64,000 nt of DNA from Trichobilharzia szidati. Taxonomy: Eukaryota; Platyhelminthes; Trematoda; Strigeidida; Schistosomatidae. Made by a program: the position numbers and the translations under genes. Below are positions 32,883 through 42,956 of this stretch, piece by piece. Positions within the stretch are counted from its first letter, which is position 1. Every line of letters begins with the position of its first letter. The notes under the pieces are model-generated. The model made no database searches and was not told where the DNA came from. It was given only the letters and a program-made list of their open reading frames with translations. The stretch spans positions 79,344,256 through 79,408,255 of the forward strand of contig OX235271.1 of the NCBI GenBank assembly GCA_944472155.2. The letters run 5' to 3'.

Positions 32883-34680
32883 CACTAAGGATATATCACT
32901 AATGCACTCAATCCATGAGTCCCTTGAATCTATCAAGCGCCAACGCTCTCAAAAGGACCTCGACGAAGAATTAAGGTCACTTGAAAGCACCTCCAAAGTT
33001 TATAACTTAACAACACTTCTTAAAAACGAATGCAGTCGACGAGGGACATCCCCTGTTTACTTCACGACAAAGTTATCCACAATGTGCCTGCCACTATCTG
33101 TGAAATATTCAGTGAGTGGTTTGCAAACTTCAGTTTAGAAACGCGCATTCCTGGTGAAACCGCCCCTTAATAGCTCTTTCCTCGGAAGCACAGAGTTCAA
33201 CAATCAATTAATAGGACAAGCAGTTAAAAGCATTAGACCTTCTACTAGCACGGGACCAGATGGCCTTGCTTCAATAATTTTCAAAAACAGTGGGTGTAAT
33301 ATTCCCTTATTACTTCTTAAATTCTTCTCAATATCTATGGACACTGGCACTTACCCTAATGAGTGGAAAACTAGCTTCATAATTCCACACTATAAATCCA
33401 GTGATAAGGCAAACGTCCGCAATTACAGACCTATAAATACAGCTCCAGTTTTCTCGCGTATCATGGAGAAAGTTGTCAAAGATCAATTGTCAGACTATCT
33501 ACTTAGGGAAGATCTTGTTACAAGGTCTCAACACGAATTTCTCAAAAATACGTTTCGCGTTACTTGCCACTTCGACTTTTTCAACTGCATCACTAGTAGT
33601 CGCGAAGTACGTAAGCTAGTTGTAGTTCTCTACTTCGATATATCTAGGGCATTTGACATGGTATCCCACAGTATTCTCTTTCAGAAGCTGTACTCATATG
33701 GAATTCACGCTCAATAACTTAGCTGGTTAAAGTCATTTCTAAGCAACAGGGTACAAATAACCAAGGTTGGATCTGTATTGTCTCATCCTAGGCAGATCAC
33801 AAGTGGGGCTGTGCAAGGTAGTGTCCTAGGTCCACTTTTATTTACAGTATACATTAACAGCATTTGCAACTGCTCCATCTCAGGTAAATCATTCCTATAT
33901 GCTGACAACCTCGAAGTCGTTTACTCCTGCTACGCTCATGAATTAAGCGATATGGTAAATAAAATACATCTTGAACTAAGTGGTCTCGCAACATGGTGTG
34001 CTGAATCCTGCGTAAAGTTTAACATTGACAAATGCGGCTGGATTTGTATCGACAACAGTAACCTCGACCCAACTCTTGAAATAAATGGGCGAAAACTAGC
34101 GAAGTTCAACTCAGTCTTACATCTCGGTAACAGATACTCTAGTAACTTAATGTTCTCTGAACAAACTGATCATGCCAGACGTAAAACACGAAGGCTCCTA
34201 GGATGCATAACTCGCAATTTCTTTCGTTGTGAAACTAGGGTTTTATTATATAAAGTTTGTGTCCGACCTATTTTAGAATACTGCCCGTTTATTCTTAGCG
34301 GACTGAGACAAAATGACAAGCTTAAGTTAGAAGGAGTGCAACGGCAATTTACCTTAAGAACTCTTGGTTTAGAAAGTGGTCTCGAATACCATGAGCGTTG
34401 CGACAGACTAAGAATAGAACCACTCTGGAAAAGACGTCTTAAGCTAAACCTAATTTTTTACTACAAGCTAACTAATCTTCTCTTGCACTCCTCCGGGCCA
34501 ATGACTAAATCTACTGCTGTCATCAGTTACAGTCTTAGGAATCATCACAACCTAGCTGCTATAGAGCATTGTCAGACTAACATGCGGTACAACTTCTCAA
34601 ATAAGCTTTCAGTCATTTGGAATAGACTACCAGCTGATGTGCGCGATGCAAACACACTCGCAGTGTTTATCTCCTGCTAA
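32883..34680 (+). pseudogene. CR1/jockey-like retrotransposon ORF2, 5'-truncated and inactivated
   Basis: The copy starts after the endonuclease and covers the reverse transcriptase and C-terminus. Recognisable blocks are 'NYRPINTAPVFSRIMEKVV', 'YFDISRAFDMVSH', 'GAVQGSVLGPLLFTVYINS' and 'LYKVCVRPILEYCPFIL'. It is broken by a frameshift near 33055, another near 33163, and an in-frame TAA at 33715-33717. The catalytic YADD is changed to YADN (second Asp codon lost at 33907). It is related to the minus-strand elements at 38.7-48.8 kb but in the opposite orientation. The 3' untranslated part probably runs to about 34.9 kb. Confidence 0.85.
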
Positions 34681-35051
34681 AAGATGACAATTCACTTCTG
34701 CGTCTGACTCTTACACCCTCATTTTCACCCTACATAGATATTTTAAGTTCATTAAAAGTGAAGCTACAACAAACTGCAATTATAAATTTTTATATTATTG
34801 GAAGTACATGATCGACATTTTTACTCAGGACAACAATATTAGTTCACACAATATAAAAGTTAGCATAACGGGAGTAGTTAGTGCACCAAAATAACCATAG
34901 TTACTTAACAGAATATATATGTATATATACATATTAATGACTCCTCAAGGACTCCACTTGCTTTCTTTTGCGTTGCTGTTGTTTGTGTTCTTTTTTCTCT
35001 CATCACTTTAGCTTCCATTTGACTTTTTGAATGAGAATGAAGAATGTGGAT

Positions 35052-35298
35052 CTCCATTATGGATAAGGTTTTATTTGGATAAATCACACAGTGTTACACA
35101 GTAATATTAACTGATGACGTTTCGAGCACAAATTATTGCTCATAATCATATCAAGTTACTCACACACAAATGAAGGAAAAAGTTGTGTGAGTAACTTGAT
35201 ATGATTATGAGCAATAATTTGTGCTCGAAACGTCATCAGTTAATATTACTGTGTAACACTGTGTGATTTATCCAAATAAAACCTTATCCATAATGGAG
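35052..35298. repeat. Perfect 115-bp inverted repeat, Penelope-type terminus
   Basis: Arms 35052-35166 and 35184-35298 are exact reverse complements by direct reading, with a 17-bp loop. The arm contains ACTGATGACGTTTCGAGCAC and ATTGCTCATAATCATATCAA. Related decayed single copies lie at 28240-28340 and 54060-54195, which suggests a Penelope-type terminal repeat. Perfect identity means a recent origin. Confidence 0.85.
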
Positions 35299-35399
35299 TT
35301 ACACTCTACCACATTGCCCAAGTTTTATACTTATATAGAAGAATGTGGATATTTGACCATTTACAATCACAAATGATCTGCAAATACTATTAGTCCCAT

Positions 35400-36060
35400 A
35401 TCTTACAATTCCCTCGTGAATTACTCACTACCTTTCCCCACGACGCAACCTGGATTACAGTTGTGAAATATACCTTTATATCAATAAAAAAGTATTGATT
35501 TACAATACTTCACGATTGTAACTTACAACATAACTGATCGTGTCTGCAAAAATAGCTTGCATTTCTTGAAAACACCCGTTTATAAGGAAATACAAACTAT
35601 CATTATTATTAGTCTGCATTGAGTACAATTCACTAGTGATGTTACGATGTAAATGCTGACAAAAGTATACAAGTGGATCACTTATTTCAAATTATTATCA
35701 AATTTGGATATAAATCAAGAATAAGACTCGATGCCGTACACACCAGAGTTATCTGGGGGAACTACTTCTAGCTTTATTTTTTTCCCAAGTATTTGTAATC
35801 CATCCAAAACATACTTGGGTTCTTTTGTTAATGCGAAGACAATATTTCTATATATCTTGATTTGCTTCATTGAATGACTAGTTATCATATTGTTCTCACA
35901 AACCAAATTTAACCATAAACCAAATTTATGTAATTTAAATAATACTTATCCATGCTTGTACAACTGGTGTGTCCTACACAGGTAGGAAAAAATGTATTTT
36001 ATTAAATTACTATTAATAAATATGTTTACTTATCGTATATGTAATTTATCATATTGATGA
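35400..36060 (+). repeat. Repeat D, forward unit
   Basis: The first part (about 35515-35615, AACTGATCGTGTCTGCAAAA ... CCCGTTTATAAGGAAATACA) is inverted relative to 36640-36770. The second part (about 35760-36010, GTTAATGCGAAGACAATATT and ACTTATCCATGCTTGTACAA) is inverted relative to 42100-42370. It is non-coding as far as I can see. Confidence 0.55.
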
Positions 36061-36960
36061 TGCCCGTAAACTGGCGTCCCTCATGTACAAAATGGGAATA
36101 TATTATTATACTAATTTGCATTTCTTATAATCAGCTAGGTTCAGATCAAATGCATGAAATTTCTACGGGCACGATCGAAAATTTTTATAAATTTCAACAA
36201 TGCAATGTCAATAGATTAGCCCTTTTTCAAAAGTTTAAATAGGTGAATTGTACTGCCAAGAATCAGAATAATTCTATACAAATATTACATTGTAATCCCG
36301 TCACCACGGCCACAATCACAGTTCAACAACAACCCAAACGTCGGTTTATTTCCTGTTGGCGGTTTTAATCAAACAATGAGCAACCTATATTGAAGGAATT
36401 GCAATATCCAAACGTGACCAAAAGCATTTTATGGATAATAAGAACATCCTCAAAAACTGAAAGCCTGAATACAACATATTTAAGGGTGATGCATCATTAA
36501 AATTATGTGTACAAATATATGCAAGAAAAAGTCGGCATGTTCATAATTATTCAAATACATAAAGATGTATGCAAAGCAAAGTTGTTGAAATAATATCAGC
36601 AAGGTCACTATATGTCCAGTACATACACACAGAATAGGTTAAGCTCAATAATAATGATTTATATTTCTTATAAACGGATAAGTTTACAAGAATTGCATGC
36701 CATTTTTACAAACACAATCAGTGATGTCATAAATTACAAGCCTGAAGTACATAAATTAATACTTTTTCAAAAGTTTCGATTGTTCAATTATTGTACAAGC
36801 AATCAGAGCAGGTTCTTATCAATGTTAAATTGTAAACTGTTTACTTAGGTCACCATCAAAGTTGAGCGACAACCCAAACTTCGTTCCGTTTCCTGCTGAC
36901 CGTTATGGTCAACCAGTGAACAGCGCATATCTGGGTGAGTGCTATGCCCCCCAAAGTGAT
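36060..36960 (-). repeat. Repeat D, two diverged tandem units
   Basis: Two units of about 550 bp follow each other: ACAACCCAAACGTCGG near 36330 pairs with ACAACCCAAACTTCG near 36870, and CTTTTTCAAAAGTTTAAATA near 36222 pairs with CTTTTTCAAAAGTTTCGAT near 36763. Both are inverted relative to the unit at 35.4 kb. Confidence 0.5.
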
Positions 36961-37214
36961 TGAACGCTATTTCAGGAAGAGGAGAAAATCCTGCGTAGCT
37001 GCAAAATGGTATAAAATGCAATTATGAATAACACATTATTGGAAATATATTCACAAGATAAATACAAGGAGAAGAAGCTATATAGTACTCGAAGTGATAG
37101 TTTACATTCGCAATGTTCAATGCTAACCATACTGCTCTAAGCATGGAAACTATGATGTTTTCGCTGAAGATATAGCTTTGTTCAAACACTGGTGCTGTTG
37201 TGTTTTTAATCAAA

Positions 37215-38735
37215 CCAACCAGACTTTAAGCAAGCAACAAATATGAACAAAGAGCAAGTTTTAGCTTTAATAAAGGCATAGGTAGCTAAGATCAGATAGA
37301 GTATAATAGTGCGTAAATAAAAAGAGTATTGTGAGGTAGGTAAGTGATATTCAAGTGAGGAGTGAATTCAAAGATCTGGAAGATTAGAAGCCGTAGAACA
37401 AGCTGACCTGTAAGATGCCTCACGAATTTCTGTAGGGCCCAATGTGTAGCATCTTGACAAGAAGCTGAACAGGCTTGTAGATAGTAGGAACCAAAGCACT
37501 TTTTAATTAATAGTTGGATCTGTACAACCCTTATTATTATTTTTTTGTTGAGGGTCTCGACTAATGTTTAATTCTCGAGCTGTCAAAAAATGCATGTTGC
37601 TGTCCTACAGATTGGAGCGATTCACAATTGTGACCACTACCATATCTGCTGATCAGCATGCGCCACCCTCCCTCCTTTTTGATGTTAAGCTCTGAGATTT
37701 TTTTGCAATAACTGTGGTTGTAGCAATGCATTGCTTTGTGCCCGTGCCAATCATGCAGTATGCTGTACATTAATAGTTTTGATGACAAGCGCTTCCCATT
37801 AGGTCACCAGATACATCCAAACCTGAGGACATTCTTAGCAGTATCACCTTTATACATGCTGTTGTGCTGCTATATTTTGACTGAACTAGAGTACACGTAT
37901 ATTCTAGTATTTCTTCGCGTTTATGATTTTGGCCTAACGTTGCGATTACTCGACATCCGCAACGTAGTTCAAAAGGCACTTGCGAAGGAATACGATAGTG
38001 TATTATTGCAGCAATCAAAATTCAAAAATCGAGCGAGTACAAAAGGTATCAATTGTTAACATGCAAGATTTAGAGTAATAAACAAATCAAATTACAATTA
38101 CACAATGAAAGTATAGTACTATGATGAGTAATAACATGGGTCACTACAATGCATACATGTATACAAGTATTTTTTACAAACGCCTAGGAAATTGCATTTA
38201 ATTTATGAAGTATAAAGTATAGAAGTAGCTAGTATTACAGCAACTAAGTTATAGTGTGTTTAGCAGAGTAAAATGTGTAGTGGAACAATTAGTGATAAAA
38301 TTATGTAGAATGATCCCGAAGAAATCTGCTGATTAACAGAACTAGTTATGCTAAATTTTCATGACCGATTTTCATACGGTAGGTATCAAACATTGCAAAG
38401 TAACCCCTCAAATTATATAATGTTAAAAATACTGCGAAATGTTATAAAATTATACGTTTTAGAAAAGTTTATGAGAAAAGGTAGTTATTGGCTGAGTAAA
38501 GTCATTTAGACATAAAAATAGCATTGCATTATTAACTGTATATACGTATGTAAAATATCAAAAGGTGTGGTTGCTTATATAATTATCTCCAGAGTTACTT
38601 ATACCAAAACAACCCAGTGAAGATTATAAAGAATAGAAAATCAGTAAATTAGTTAATCGTTGGCTGCGTAAGTAGTAGAGTTGAATTATACGTATGTGAC
38701 TATACTGAAGACTGCACTGGCTTTCAATTTCCGTT
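37215..38735. other. AT-rich stretch, no gene recognised
   Basis: No domain, tRNA or named repeat was found. It probably includes the 3' untranslated end of the neighbouring minus-strand retrotransposon near 38.7 kb. Confidence 0.4.
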
Positions 38736-41700
38736 CTACCAACAGTTGTGGTCTTTTAGACGAGCTAGGGTGGACATGTTAATGTGTCTTTCTAGGCTCA
38801 GTTTGAACCCATTGGGGTTTTCACAACATCTAATTTCAGATGGTAGTTGGTTCCAAAGAGTGCAATATTTAATGGTGAAAAAGTTTGCCCTAATGGATTT
38901 TCTGTGGATAGCCACCTTGACAAGGTAGTCGTGATTTCACAGCTGATATGATTTAATGTTTTCCCACTTTATGGATGAGTTACTATAACAATGCTTCCTA
39001 ATGACTTTGAAGAGTAGAAATAAGTTGCACTTCACTCTCCTTAACCACAGAGGTTCTAATTTCAAACGTATACACCTGTCAGCATATTCCACTTGTTGGT
39101 CAAACCCTATTATGCGTTTCGTTAGGAATCTCTGGATACTCTTGACTTTTTTCGGTCTGCGGACCTTAGGTTACTAAATAGGAGAGCACAGCATTCAAGT
39201 TTAGGGCGGATACATGTCTTATATATAGCTAATCTTGCTTCTAGTTATCGACTTTGATGAAGACAGCTGGTGGTTGATTTTGACTAATTGCTCTCTTTCC
39301 GTGAGAAAAGAATTTATCCATTTGAGAAGTTTTCCGGTTATTCCGTAGGCTTGGAGTTTTGTTAGGAGTCTCATATGTGAGACTTTAACGAAAGCCTTGC
39401 TAACGTTGAGAAATAATGTTGTTACTGAGCGCCCATTATCAATGCATTGTGCAATGTAGTCAAAATAATCTAAGTGGCAAGTAATGCACGACCTTCTACT
39501 CAAGAAACCATATTGGCATGAAGATAGTAGGTCATTTGACAGCAAGAACCGAATGATTTGAGTCTTTACTATCTTTTCCATTACACGTGAAACTGCAGGC
39601 GTGATGTTGATGGGGCAGTAGTTGTTGATATCAGCTATAGTCCCGCATTTATGGATAGGTACAATATAAGGCTTCTTCCAGCAGGTAGGGTATATCCCAT
39701 CGCTTAGTGAAATTGAGTATAACTTGAGTAGGAGTAAATTCATGTCATTACCACAGTTTTTCAGCAGAATGGAAGACATACGGTCTGGACCAATAGTGTT
39801 ACTAAGCTTAAGATTTCTGACAGCTTTATCGATCTCGTGTGTGGTGAAAAGTATGTCACTTAAACATTCGTCTGTTATACGTGGGAAATCCACGACCTCA
39901 TCGTTCTCTAAGGTGTATAATCTAGCAAAGTGCTTGCTAAACAGTTCACATATCGTCTCAGTATTTTCCTAAGCAATGCCGTCTAAGTATACTATTTTCG
40001 GATGGGCTGTTTTGGATTTCGTCAACCTACTTTTGAAAAGTTTGGCTGTTTCTCATGAGTTATGTGGTGCCTGAATGGCCCGCATTTCTTTGTTTCTGAG
40101 GCCTATATTTCTCAACTCTTGAATTCTATTGGTAAGGGACGTAACGGCGATTAATAATGATAAGTCATGATATCTGTAGTATTTTATTGAGTGTTTTCGT
40201 AGACTTCTCCTAAACGATGTCAGAATATAATCGCTTTGGGGGGATCTGAGGCCAAGAATCTTCTCAGGTGCAATGATGTCATGAACTGAGTTAATATTCT
40301 GATAAAAGTTGTTGAGAATAGCCTCTAAGGACTCGTTCGAAAAGTACGAGTCCCAATAAGAACACCTAATTAGGTGCTGATACAAGTCCCAGTCAGCATG
40401 TGTGTACAATCTCATAGGTGTCTGGCCAGCTTCATCTCTGCGTTTTGTTTCAGGAAAGATGTCAAAAGAACACACTATTATTTTATGGCCACTCCCTGGA
40501 AATTCATGTCCCACATGTACTGCAGATGGTTTTATGTTGTTCGTGAAAACAAGGTCTAGGATATTTTCGGATCTAGTGGGTGAATTTATGTGTCGTGTCC
40601 AACCTCCTGTGACGATGGAATTCAGGAGATTATCATACCTTTTGGGTGAAGACCATGATACTTCTGGTATGTTGAAATCACCTCCGATAATTTTATAACT
40701 GAAGGGAAGATTGGATGCAACATTAAGTATGTTGCTGAGTACGTTATCGTATTCGCGGTTAGATGATGGTATGCACAACCTATAGGGATAGGCTTATTTC
40801 TGAGAACTTTTATTTCGATACACACCGAGTCATTAAGTTGTGACAGAATAGGGTGACTAAAATGCGTTGCGCAAATGGATTGTTTAACACGACCTGTTTC
40901 TCTGTCCCCTCGAAAAAGATTGTACTTATCAGTCCATAAGCTATCATACCTAATATCACTTGAGCGCCAGGCTTCAGTGATCATGATCTACGACGGATTG
41001 TATATAGAGGCTAAGGTACATAATGCTAAGTGTTTATTAAGAACTGATCTAGCATTTATGAGGAAGACGGATAGACTTTCATTTTGTGGTTTTAGTGTAT
41101 GGACGATATCGTAATAAAGTACTCTATGATGATCACCTGAATACGTGCAGTCGTTATAAGACTCATTACTTACTACCTTTTGATCACTAGAGACGTTTTC
41201 CTCAACTTGATACTTAGGGATGGGTTGTGAAAAGTCACTTGTGCGTAGTTGTTCGTTTAGATATTGCGTGCTATGAGAGATACTAGTATGATAATCCAGA
41301 GTACTACTGATGGTATTAGGCGTGTATAAGGTGTTTGCTATCTGCCGGGGAAGAAGCAGTTTCCCTGTTGTAAGCTGTTCGCTATACCAGCAAGGAATTG
41401 GTCTGATATCATGCCTGCTGCGTGCATGATCTCTGGCGTTTCTGCCAGTTGTGGCTGGAGAAAAGTTTGGTCATATGAGTTAGCTAGATTCGTGTTATCT
41501 GCATAGTTATAACCGAAATGTGTGATCGGCGTGATGTTGTGTGCATATGATTTAGGTCCCGGGGTCTGGTTAGAGTACTTCCTAGGCCATGATGAGCATT
41601 GTGCTGCAATTGGCATGCGCCCCCTACTGAATGCATGAGAAGTATGACAGGACACTAAACGTGTTTTTGACCTAATGTCTGTATTCTCAGACTGGTGTTT

Positions 41701-42100
41701 CCTGTACATCGTAGTTGAGGGTGCATTCGTGAGGGGCTGAGTAACTCCGTGTCTTAGAAGTGGTTGGGGAGATATGTAACGATTATTTTTTGTTGTCATA
41801 GGACTGGCAGTGGAAGTCGGAAATGAGTAATCTCCTATGGTGTGTGAATTATGTCTTACTTGAGGAACATGACTAAGTTTAGATGACTTTTCATCTGTAG
41901 AATGAGCCGGTGACCCTTTTGAAACTTTCGTATTCGTGGGCTTTAGTGTTCCGGATCTAGTGTTTGGTTTAGGCTTTTCCGTATTAGTTGGCTTGTGTAA
42001 TTTGGGCTGCTGGTGATTAGTAGGATTACCTGATAAACTGGATTTCTGTTGAATAGTCTCAACAGTTCTTTTGGTGTTCCTTACGGAAATAGGACGTTTA
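38736..42100 (-). pseudogene. CR1/jockey-like retrotransposon B: linker ORF and ORF2, inactivated
   Basis: On the minus strand, a Ser/Thr/Pro-rich linker frame (to the TAG at 41340-41338) is followed by ORF2 remnants. These are the endonuclease start 'FLINARSVLNK' with a stop near 40990, then 'GGDFNIPEVSW', 'ILDLVFTNN' and 'FPGSGHKIIV'. Reverse transcriptase fragments follow to 39219, then the C-terminal region ending at the TAG at 38738-38736. Damage includes the in-frame stop, frameshifts, loss of the catalytic Asp (FLNVSKAF in place of YFDISKAF), and an internal deletion that removes the Y/FADD block near 39220. It cannot be active. Confidence 0.8.
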
Positions 42101-42153
42101 TCATATATATATTTATTCCTGTTTATGCAGGAACATACCAATTGTACAGGCAT
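41338..42153 (-). CDS. Linker ORF of retrotransposon B (271 codons, possibly chimeric start)
   Basis: The frame encodes a hydrophilic Ser/Thr/Pro/Asn-rich protein with no recognised domain. It corresponds in position to the 140-codon middle ORF of the intact element at 46154-46576. Its first 15-18 codons lie in repeat D (shared with 35.9-36.0 kb), so the true element sequence probably begins near 42100 and the apparent ATG at 42153 is not the original start. It sits directly before the remnant ORF2. Confidence 0.5.
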   Translation of the reverse strand: MPVQLVCSCINRNKYIYDKRPISVRNTKRTVETIQQKSSLSGNPTNHQQPKLHKPTNTEKPKPNTRSGTLKPTNTKVSKGSPAHSTDEKSSKLSHVPQVRHNSHTIGDYSFPTSTASPMTTKNNRYISPQPLLRHGVTQPLTNAPSTTMYRKHQSENTDIRSKTRLVSCHTSHAFSRGRMPIAAQCSSWPRKYSNQTPGPKSYAHNITPITHFGYNYADNTNLANSYDQTFLQPQLAETPEIMHAAGMISDQFLAGIANSLQQGNCFFPGR

Positions 42154-42480
42154 GGATAAGTTATTATATAAATTACAGTTTGTTTGTTCAATCTAACATT
42201 AGAGTCAGTCAGAACAGCCTGCAAAATAGTCTGTCTGTGTAACACATAAAGAGATATAGAAATATTGTCTTCGCATTAACAAAAAACCCAGACTTCAGAT
42301 GAATGTGATACAAATATCTGGGAAAAATAAAGCTTGAAGTCAATTCTCCTATAAAACTTTGTTGTGAACAGCATCCGTGAGATAAAGTTTATTGATGTAT
42401 TATTTTGATTCAATAATGTATTTATTCCATTTTTGTCAGCAGTCTTATCGTAGTTTTATAATAGGAAAGAAATTTGATCT
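42100..42480 (-). repeat. Repeat D, copy next to retrotransposon B
   Basis: Read on the minus strand it matches plus 35740-36010: TAGCTTTATTTTTCCCA-like sequence, GTTAATGCGAAGACAATATT, then ACTTATCCATGCCTGTACAA. It lies between the broken end of element B and the 3' flank of the intact element. Confidence 0.55.
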
Positions 42481-42830
42481 TTGATACGAAAATTAGATAA
42501 GGTAATGTTAGATTGTTTTACTGCATCAAATGGGGCCGAGGTCATTTGCGTCAGCATGGCAGACTGTAGATGTATGTTGAGTAATACATTGAAAACTGCT
42601 TGTAAACCAGTTGTTTCTTTATTTCAGATCAAGAATACTGCTTGTACAGAATGTTGGCCAGCGTTTTCAAGTGGTTGCATCGGACCGTTCATGGAATTTG
42701 AGTTTGAATTTACATAAATGGTCATTTCAGTTTAGATGTTGGGTTGTTCGACCTCGACCAGGAGGTATATAGAAGATTACGCTCAGCAGGGAGATAAAGT
42801 ATGTAAATATGGAAACAACATTATTATTTT
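42481..42830. other. Between repeat D and the intact element's 3' end
   Basis: It holds a 78-codon plus-strand frame (42481-42717) rich in Cys but with no known domain. The 3' untranslated region of the intact element probably ends within or just above this stretch, near the AATAATAATG-like sequence at 42820-42835 (minus reading). Confidence 0.3.
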
Positions 42831-42956
42831 ATGTACATATAAATGTTTATAAATGTATATCATTGTATAGTAAACACTACCCATAATCTAGTTGTTTTTC
42901 ATGTAATTTTGCGAAGTCTTAGAGTTTATTTAGTGTCGTAATATTTAATAATGAGT

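Noticed and set aside
40374..40698. Plus-strand frames of 61-98 codons opposite retrotransposon B
   Set aside because: They are shadows of the minus-strand endonuclease region.
42481..42717. 78-codon Cys-rich plus-strand frame
   Set aside because: It lies at the edge of repeat and retrotransposon sequence; no splice borders, signal peptide or domain could be supported.
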